Part shown: piece after piece, positions 58,901 to 64,000 of the stretch
How positions within the stretch are numbered: the first letter of the stretch is position 1
Layout of the letters: each line of letters begins with the position of its first letter
From: CAIXSC01 sp046349915
GTDB lineage: Bacteria; Planctomycetota; Planctomycetia; Pirellulales; Pirellulaceae
Direction of reading: 5' to 3'
DNA length: 64,000 nt
Assembly: GCA_046349915.1 (NCBI GenBank)
Contig: JAXMBL010000011.1
Span: 124,001-188,000 of the forward strand
Translations under genes and position numbers: made by a program
The notes under the pieces: generated by a model
Told to the model about the DNA's origin: nothing
The model's database searches: none
What the model saw: only the letters and a program-made list of their open reading frames with translations

Positions 58901-59520
58901 TCAAGCACTCGCCAATAGTCGGCCGCGTGAGTTCCCGCGGAAGCCTCGTCGCTCGCGGGATTACTGGAGTCCTTGAACTTCTGCTCCGCCTCGGCCAAGA
59001 GCGCACGCGCGGGCCCATCCGCTCGCAGGCGATACTGAGCCAGGCCAGCCGCCGGTAGTCGAGCCATGCGCTGCTCCACCGCGTGAGCGATGGTCTGGAT
59101 GCGTTCGAGGTCGTTGCTGCCGACACGAGTAGGTTGGCGGTTCACGGGGCGCAGCACGATATCTCGCCCTTCATCCAACATCCGCTGGAGCAAGGGAATC
59201 GACAAATCCCACGCCCCTCGCTCGGCCAATCGATCTTGCTCGTCGAGCAACAACTGAAGATCCTCGTCACTCACCAGGATAGGTGCGAGATCATTCACGG
59301 CCGAGTCGACGCGGACTTGAGCGGAAGGCGTAACCTGACCATTTGCCTTAGATTGCCATCCGAATCCGCCTAGTGCGATGACCATGATCAACGTCAGTAT
59401 TCGCACGACGAACTTTCGGCCCGCAATTGGCAGGTGGAATACACGATGACGTGCCGACAGCGAGATCGATTCGTGCCGCTGACATTGAGGCTGGCATTGA
59501 CTCGAGAATTTGCTGCTCAT
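55963..59520 (-). CDS. Exported PQQ-like beta-propeller protein
   Basis: A 1,185-residue protein. A signal-anchor-like segment (ILTLIMVIALGGFGW, ~41-56) is followed by a helical region (~75-330, possible TPR-like repeats) and then many PQQ/WD-type blades: AYDPASGEVAWEIAPTD, RLESGEVAWTSRIAGEP, ALNQETGATRWAATYPR, VLDRRTGATQWTSPRR, AYALASGKLLWRQSLG. These Trp-rich blades form beta-propellers, often structural rather than enzymatic (as in BamB). A PQQ cofactor site is not evident. Its start overlaps the BatA-like gene's stop by 4 bp, so expression is coupled. It may act as a scaffold of the cluster's envelope complex. Confidence 0.85.
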   Translation of the reverse strand: MSSKFSSQCQPQCQRHESISLSARHRVFHLPIAGRKFVVRILTLIMVIALGGFGWQSKANGQVTPSAQVRVDSAVNDLAPILVSDEDLQLLLDEQDRLAERGAWDLSIPLLQRMLDEGRDIVLRPVNRQPTRVGSNDLERIQTIAHAVEQRMARLPAAGLAQYRLRADGPARALLAEAEQKFKDSSNPASDEASAGTHAADYWRVLEEVDRRYFFSSHGDDAAWLLALDALDRLDFVSASWRLERLARWHPDLTPPKTDIWLRKALADAYLGDDSAARAALASSPTTAAASDAVNASRETIRRHVEQFLAIPVQERSSGGRPDRVQLGLGDGLAEAWDFKLGRSEWRIARTVLLQSDSSEQVSTPSVIATQVARLSATDAFGPGYDELTPRRDSQSLGRRWLDSGWSPPHWVSHSATQLFAGGAKSWSVQPFPLAQESTSVFTLGVGKQDTTSTTKLAADFTGLPAAWSMITPRDVALREPSRRLTAHDAWFWADSLRHVITWQDRRVFCVEPSPSYDAKPLPFAARRWSWRQRANRLAAYDPASGEVAWEIAPTDVLGPSATASESSLLDATFLGPLVVGRRYGFIPTLMGATLYVAAIRLESGEVAWTSRIAGEPRIGAWPWSSLELACDGDEVYAAAGVGVIVALNQETGATRWAATYPRHFARRASALAAGTGTKDLAPTTGIAPSLIPDGWDEDKLAVHGRWLIVTASDSDRLIVLDRRTGATQWTSPRRLAESSSSSELATKATEATHQIGIARGKVVVAGPHSLRAYALASGKLLWRQSLGRLAGRALLDDELVVVPVLSMAQSQRRRLLDAPDGLGGEAIEIDLAAIDMQTGSVRDRRRVLTPGPVPLEVHCVNKRWALSTFDRWLELTPAVSANPPAAEPLSSGSGRLPTSLIRRPTHADSTAQDKPSTASNQGTAKEASGAVAPRCLVTDLAQGQVLELDFGGNILWKDTSIRLPGACAAWRDGRRWVVDHGQNVLVEFNERGQRVAELTGLPARPASITAMSDGSAWIAFPDIGMVGQVDPQGKWRRVERTVGRPVDVVPYPTPSLTQTEKPSESICVALWEGRQAIVLGPQDSPSRTIDFETSPRSLCVSKDGAVYATFATPGQVMRLEFTPEKREGTTSLARGGWQGLRRSFRLASGQWLVAEAASVSFYDAMGKLVWKREGDLNGGLAVVE

Positions 59521-61955
59521 CGTCGCTGCCCCACGACGTACGCCAGTGATTGCTCACAGAACAGGATGCCCGCGAGCGACCAAAGAAGCCAATACGACCA
59601 ATCGCCCCGCGCAATGTCGGCATCCATCCATGCCATGTCCGCGGGGATGCGACGAGCACCTCGGATTGCATGCAGAACGCCCCACTCCTCGCCCACTCGA
59701 CGCAGCTGTGATTCCACCGGCGCCGCCGTGACAACGACGGTAAATTCTTCGCGCTCACCCGAGATGCGGCTGACCTCGACGGTATGTCGTCCCAGATGAC
59801 GAGTCGGCGGCGAGTTCAGCAGCGACGCGGATGGTTTTCCTTGAAGTGAGGAGGATGTGTCGGATGAATTCGGGCTCCGCGAAGTCGCTCCTTCCAAGGC
59901 TAGTCGTTGACGCGAGGGCGTACGGGGCCACGCTTGACTTTGGTATTTCTCCAACGGCAGTCGGCACCGAATGGGTTCGCCAGCGTAAACGCTCGTTGGT
60001 AGTCGACGATCTTGGGCGAGTTCGCGCACGAGCTCCTGGACCACGATCAAAAAGCTGGGGTCGGCGGGCCAATCGGACCAAGTTTCGTCAAACGGAAACA
60101 TGACCTGAACGACTCTTCCTTCGCCGAACTCCTTGTCCGCGAGCCATGGGGACTTCAGGTCATCATCCAAGCGAGCCAGGATTCGCGTCCCAGCTTGTCG
60201 ATCGGTGGAAGTTTCCGAAACAGTGCTCTCGTCTTCAGCCGAAGACTCGCCCCTCGTGCTCCACCATTGATAGACGCGAATCTGCGCCGGGAAGGGATTG
60301 TCGTCCCCCGCTAGTAATCGAAGAGGAGCGAAGTCGCCGCGGATCTGACGCATCGTTTGCCAGCGTTCGTGGCGTTCATCCCCGCGGATCTCCACTAATC
60401 CGAGCGGCGCCAGTCCCCGGCCTTCTCGATAAAGTCGAGTATTCCACGCCCCGTGATCGGTGGTTGGACCAGCAGCGATCAGCAGGCTTCCCCCATTCCT
60501 TACCCAGCGTTCCAGCCACTCCACCTGTTCGACGGTAAACGAACGGAGATCGCTGGCGATGATCAATCGAAACGACTCCAACATCGCTTCGTCCCATCGA
60601 TCTTTGGCGAGCAAACGAGGCAGAAAACCCGCGGGCATGGCTTCGTCGGGCGATAACGATCGAGCCAAATAAAGCGTCTTTTCGTCGGCGCTCAGATCGA
60701 AGTCGGCTGTCTCGGAACCTGCGTTCGTCGTTTCGCTTGGCGTCTCACGGCTCGCCGCATTCCGTGAGTCTTCAGACGCTAGAATTGCGACAGAGACCCC
60801 TTCGCCGGGACTTGCTAGAGTCGTGGTCGAATCATCGGTCGCGAGTCGGTTGTCTCGCTCGGGTTCGGAACTCGTAATGTCGACTCGTACTTCCCAGACA
60901 CCCTCCGCCTGCTCCCACTTCACGGGAAACGAAACCAGCCTTGTCTCGCCCGCGGGCAACAGATCGATCGTGGCCGTCAACGGGGCGGTCTCGGCGACGG
61001 TCAAGCGAACTTCAATGTTGCGTGCGTCATGATCACCCAAATTCCCCACCGTCGCTTGATATTGCAGTGGAACCCCAGTCGCGACGACCCCATCCGCTCG
61101 TAGGTCGGTGACATACAAATTGTCGGTCGGTGGTTCGCCCACGTCGCACAATAACCAGCGTTCTTCTTCGTTCTCCGACTCCCTCTGCGTGGAATGCGTG
61201 CCGCTCGATGCGTCCGACGCTGTGTCAGCCGCGGACGTATCGAGGTCGCCGAACGTAAAGGTCTGCATTCGATCATTGATCCAATCGTGACGTCGAAAGT
61301 CCGACGCTACCAAAACTCGACGCACCCCAGATGTTCGCGTCGTGAGCCACTCGCGAAATTCGACGAGCGTTGCAGCCCAGTCGACTGCGGCGTCCGTGGG
61401 CTCCAGACGATCGATAGTCCCGAGCAAATCGTCCAGCCTTTGCGGTACGAGTGGTACGCGTTCCAATCGCGGCTGGCGGGGAGAGGTGGCGAGCACAAGC
61501 GTGAGCGAGTCCCGCCCGGAGTCCGCGGCCGTGGTGACCATTTCACGCAATCGTCTCTTCGCCCGTTCAAATGCGGAACCTGTTGAGGTTACGCTGCGCA
61601 TGCTGAGCGAATCATCGATCAACACGACATACTCGACTCCTCCCACGTTCCCAGTGAGACTGCTCGCCAACGACCCGCGGCTTAAGAAGGGTCGAGCAAC
61701 CGCGCCCGCGAGTAGCAACACGGCCAGCACTCGCAGCGCTAGCAGAGCCACATCCTCCAGTCGCACTCGACGTTCGTCGCGCTGGACCGCGCCCACGAGC
61801 AATCGCATGGCCGCCCAGTCCAAGGTGCGCACTCGTCGTCGGCTCCACCAATGAATGATTACGGGCACGCAAGCCAGCAGTGCGCCGAGCGCGACGAGTC
61901 CTGGATGGGCGAACCAAGCGACCGCCCAGACGAGGCGATGATCAAGCTCGCCCAT
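59517..61955 (-). CDS. BatA-like VWA-domain membrane protein
   Basis: An 812-residue protein from ATG 61955 (MGELDHRLVW). The N-terminus has the BatA aerotolerance-regulator pattern HPGLVALGALLACVPVIIHWWSRRRVRTLDWAAMRLL, with a second helix ~70-90. VEYVVLIDDSLSM carries the MIDAS D-x-S-x-S (Asp114-Ser118) of a von Willebrand A domain. A CARDB/Ig-like segment follows (LQYQATVGNLGDHDARNIEVRLTV), then an amidotransferase-like region (LERWVRNGGSLLIAAGP) and a terminal membrane helix (YWLLWSLAGILFCEQSLAYVVGQRR). BatA proteins work with MoxR and DUF58 partners in stress tolerance or metalloprotein maturation. The start overlaps the DUF58 gene by 14 bp; an in-frame ATG at 62048 is less likely. Confidence 0.85.
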   Translation of the reverse strand: MGELDHRLVWAVAWFAHPGLVALGALLACVPVIIHWWSRRRVRTLDWAAMRLLVGAVQRDERRVRLEDVALLALRVLAVLLLAGAVARPFLSRGSLASSLTGNVGGVEYVVLIDDSLSMRSVTSTGSAFERAKRRLREMVTTAADSGRDSLTLVLATSPRQPRLERVPLVPQRLDDLLGTIDRLEPTDAAVDWAATLVEFREWLTTRTSGVRRVLVASDFRRHDWINDRMQTFTFGDLDTSAADTASDASSGTHSTQRESENEEERWLLCDVGEPPTDNLYVTDLRADGVVATGVPLQYQATVGNLGDHDARNIEVRLTVAETAPLTATIDLLPAGETRLVSFPVKWEQAEGVWEVRVDITSSEPERDNRLATDDSTTTLASPGEGVSVAILASEDSRNAASRETPSETTNAGSETADFDLSADEKTLYLARSLSPDEAMPAGFLPRLLAKDRWDEAMLESFRLIIASDLRSFTVEQVEWLERWVRNGGSLLIAAGPTTDHGAWNTRLYREGRGLAPLGLVEIRGDERHERWQTMRQIRGDFAPLRLLAGDDNPFPAQIRVYQWWSTRGESSAEDESTVSETSTDRQAGTRILARLDDDLKSPWLADKEFGEGRVVQVMFPFDETWSDWPADPSFLIVVQELVRELAQDRRLPTSVYAGEPIRCRLPLEKYQSQAWPRTPSRQRLALEGATSRSPNSSDTSSSLQGKPSASLLNSPPTRHLGRHTVEVSRISGEREEFTVVVTAAPVESQLRRVGEEWGVLHAIRGARRIPADMAWMDADIARGDWSYWLLWSLAGILFCEQSLAYVVGQRR

Positions 61956-62826
61956 GGCGGAACCCCAAGTATCGGGACAAGGTCGCATCGAGCGGCTCGC
62001 GAGTATCAACCAATTGATGGTCCACTCCCGCTCGGGCGCAGGCCGCACGCGACTCGCCCAGGAAGTGGTTCAACTGCTCCAGGTACGCGGCGCGTAGCGA
62101 GCGTGGATCGGACTCGATCTGGTCGACTGCTTCGAGCCCTCGAAAGAGCGTCATGCCCTCGAAGGGGAACGTCAATTCGTCCCCATGCAACACATGGCAG
62201 ACGAACGCCTCGTGCTTTCTCCCGCGTAATTCGGCCAAGGAATCGGTCAACGATCGAGGATCATCCAAGAAATCGCCAATCAAAATGACCAACGCACGGC
62301 GTTGCCATTGGGCGGAAATTCGACGGATTGCCGCGGGCAGATTGCAACCCCCCGCTGGCATCACTTGTTCCAATGTTTCGGCGATACGAGTGACCTGACT
62401 GGGGTGAGCTTGAGCGGCGACGACTCGCGGCGAACCTTCGGTCACCACCGCCAACCCGGTTGCGTCCTGTTGTTGAGTGAGCAAGTAAGCCAGACAGACC
62501 GCGAGCGTCGCGGCATGATCGTATTTACTCCAGCCATTCGCCTCGCCATACCGCATCGATTGGCTCGCGTCCACCAAAATCCAACACGGCAAATGCGTTT
62601 CTTCCTGGAATTGTTTGACCACCAGTCGCTTGGTGCGAGCAAACACTTTCCAGTCGAGATGTCGTGGTTCGTCGCCTGTCGCATACGGACGATGCGCCGC
62701 GAACTCGGTGGCCGACCCCAAATAAGGACTCGCCTGACGCCCTATCAGCCAGCCTTCCACCACGCGACGCGCGCGCAGTTCCAGCCTCTCGATCCGGCTT
62801 AAGACGGCAGGCTGCTCATACTTCAT
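61942..62826 (-). CDS. DUF58 domain protein
   Basis: A 294-residue cytoplasmic protein. It shows the DUF58 core YATGDEPRHLDWKVFARTKRLVVKQFQEE followed by a VWA-like strand and loop WILVDASQSM (DASQS, residues 86-90), then RALVILIGDFLDDPRSL. It is shorter than membrane-bound DUF58 proteins and matches the soluble type usually found directly after moxR. It probably connects the MoxR ATPase to the BatA-like membrane proteins. The start is 13 bp after the moxR stop. Confidence 0.92.
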   Translation of the reverse strand: MKYEQPAVLSRIERLELRARRVVEGWLIGRQASPYLGSATEFAAHRPYATGDEPRHLDWKVFARTKRLVVKQFQEETHLPCWILVDASQSMRYGEANGWSKYDHAATLAVCLAYLLTQQQDATGLAVVTEGSPRVVAAQAHPSQVTRIAETLEQVMPAGGCNLPAAIRRISAQWQRRALVILIGDFLDDPRSLTDSLAELRGRKHEAFVCHVLHGDELTFPFEGMTLFRGLEAVDQIESDPRSLRAAYLEQLNHFLGESRAACARAGVDHQLVDTREPLDATLSRYLGFRHGRA

Positions 62827-62839
62827 GTGCGGCTACGTT

Positions 62840-63955
62840 CTAGGACTTGCGGGATGTCGCATCGACCGACGGCGCACGGTCGTCGCCCGTCGTATGTTCA
62901 GGCGTCTCCGCCAAGAGCCGATCGATCACTTTGTCCGACGAAACGCCGGTCGAATTGGCGTTGTAGTTCGTCAAGATGCGGTGACGCAACACGGGGTGGA
63001 CGATCGCCTTGATATCGTCGATCGATACGGCAAAACGTCCTTGCAAGACTGCTCGAGCCTTGGCGCCCAGGATCAAGTACTGAGCTGCTCGCGGCCCCGC
63101 GCCCCAACTGACCCACTCCAGGGCAAAGTCGTGCGACTCGCCCTCATACACGCGAGTTCCTCGCACAAGCCGCAAGGCGTAGTGGATCACATGCGGCGCC
63201 GCGGGCACTCGCCGCACGAGCTCTTGCAGCCGCTGAATCTCCTCCGCCGTCAGCACCTCGCGTACTTCCGTCCGAATCGCCGACGTAGTGGCTTCCACGA
63301 TTCGATACTCTTCGTCGTACGACGGGTAACGCACGAACACCTTGAACATGAAGCGATCCTGTTGCGCCTCCGGCAACGAATAGGTTCCCTCCTGCTCGAT
63401 GGGGTTTTGCGTGGCCAGCACGAAGAAGGGACTGGGAAGCGAGTGTCGTTGGCCGCCCGCGGTCACTTGACGCTCTTGCATGGCCTCCAGCAACGCCGCC
63501 TGCGTCTTGGGAGGCGTGCGATTGATCTCGTCGGCCAACACGACATTGGCGAACACCGGACCGCGCAGGAACTTGAAGGCCATCTTGCCGGTCGTTTTGT
63601 CCTCTTGCAGGACTTCAGTCCCCGTGATGTCGGAAGGAGTCAAATCGGGAGTGAACTGAATCCGGCTGAAGTGCAGCTTCAAGCACTTGGCTAGCGTGCT
63701 CACCAGCAGCGTCTTGGCCAGCCCCGGCACGCCTTCCAGCAAGCAATGGCCTTGAGCAAAGATGGCGACCAACAGTTGCTCAATCACCTCCTCCTGCCCC
63801 ACGATCACTCGACCCAACTCGGATCGCAAAGATTGATAAACGACTTGTAACCGCCGCACCGCCTCGACGTCGCTTACCCCCTCTCCGCTCCCGCTGGCTG
63901 GGCCTGTCGCAGGTCCGCTCGCGGACGCTCCGCCCGACGCCGATTCCGCTTCCAT
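62840..63955 (-). CDS. MoxR family AAA+ ATPase
   Basis: A 371-residue ATPase. Walker A GVPGLAKT (75-82), Walker B VVLADE (138-143) with the following INRTPPKTQAALLEAMQERQVT sensor/insertion pattern, and the typical FFVLATQNPIEQEGTYSLPEAQQDRFM are all present. The first ~28 residues are an unusual Ser/Gly/Ala-rich extension (EAESASGGASASGPATG), with a possible later start. MoxR proteins act as chaperones in maturation of enzymes or envelope complexes, together with VWA partners. It heads the cluster as far as the window shows. 63956-64000 is probable upstream sequence. Confidence 0.95.
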   Translation of the reverse strand: MEAESASGGASASGPATGPASGSGEGVSDVEAVRRLQVVYQSLRSELGRVIVGQEEVIEQLLVAIFAQGHCLLEGVPGLAKTLLVSTLAKCLKLHFSRIQFTPDLTPSDITGTEVLQEDKTTGKMAFKFLRGPVFANVVLADEINRTPPKTQAALLEAMQERQVTAGGQRHSLPSPFFVLATQNPIEQEGTYSLPEAQQDRFMFKVFVRYPSYDEEYRIVEATTSAIRTEVREVLTAEEIQRLQELVRRVPAAPHVIHYALRLVRGTRVYEGESHDFALEWVSWGAGPRAAQYLILGAKARAVLQGRFAVSIDDIKAIVHPVLRHRILTNYNANSTGVSSDKVIDRLLAETPEHTTGDDRAPSVDATSRKS

Positions 63956-64000
63956 CGCCCCATCCCTTTCGCAATCCAGAATTCAAGTTCGACCCACAAC

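Overview
The window looks like a chromosomal segment of a planctomycete of the Pirellulales type. The evidence is the gene content: a DUF1559 prepilin-like protein, a PSCyt1/DUF1549/DUF1553 protein paired with a DUF1501 protein, Tat-signal Gfo/Idh/MocA oxidoreductases with sugar isomerases, an N-terminal LEERSMMAA motif on a giant surface protein, and a MoxR/DUF58/VWA cluster. DNA is GC-rich except for a few islands. No rRNA, tRNA, intact IS element, prophage or CRISPR array was recognised. The gene set and the one structural RNA (RNase P RNA) fit a core chromosome.

Layout. 1-2681: the 3' end of an MgtE-like transporter, a DUF1559 protein and a small lipoprotein. 2682-4757: a gene-poor, repeat-rich, AT-richer island with an orphan TIR-domain (CAP12/Pycsar-type) gene, a broken gene fragment and a ~90-bp inverted-repeat pair. 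4758-7910 (minus): secreted nucleoside hydrolase, TVP38/TMEM64 membrane protein and pyrF, with a 32-copy heptanucleotide array between the last two. 7953-12583 (minus): DUF1501 and cytochrome-type DUF1549/1553 operon, preceded by a possible structured RNA with an intrinsic terminator. 12970-14172 (minus): TlpA-like lipoprotein. 14465-16675 (plus): isochorismatase-like/ThuA-like fusion.

17059-38538 (plus): one uninterrupted 7,159-codon gene, about a third of the window. It encodes a repetitive extracellular protein with an N-terminal Ig-like region, autotransporter-type beta-strand repeats, recurring beta-helix modules, a 3 x 150-residue tandem module and a C-terminal RTX calcium-binding region. 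It carries near-identical internal duplications and is flanked by oppositely oriented copies of a short palindromic repeat.

38625-49528: MFS transporter, a POTRA-like exported protein, a DoxX / Gfo-Idh-MocA / sugar-isomerase cluster, a 2-hydroxyacid dehydrogenase, rnpB and a BASS-family transporter. 49814-63955 (minus): a tightly packed cluster, in transcription order moxR, DUF58, BatA-like VWA, PQQ-propeller protein, second VWA-like membrane protein, uncharacterised membrane/coiled-coil protein, dus. Several genes overlap by 4-14 bp. It resembles the MoxR/Bat clusters of other bacteria but contains a large beta-propeller protein and ends in a tRNA-modification gene.

The items most worth a second look are the giant gene and its internal duplications, the orphan TIR-winged-helix gene in its repeat-bounded island, the candidate structured RNA at 12744-12850, the DoxX protein with a long soluble insertion, the POTRA-only protein, and two heptanucleotide repeats in one intergenic region, one of which overlaps a start codon. 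All functional statements come from reading sequence and family knowledge; no database search was run.
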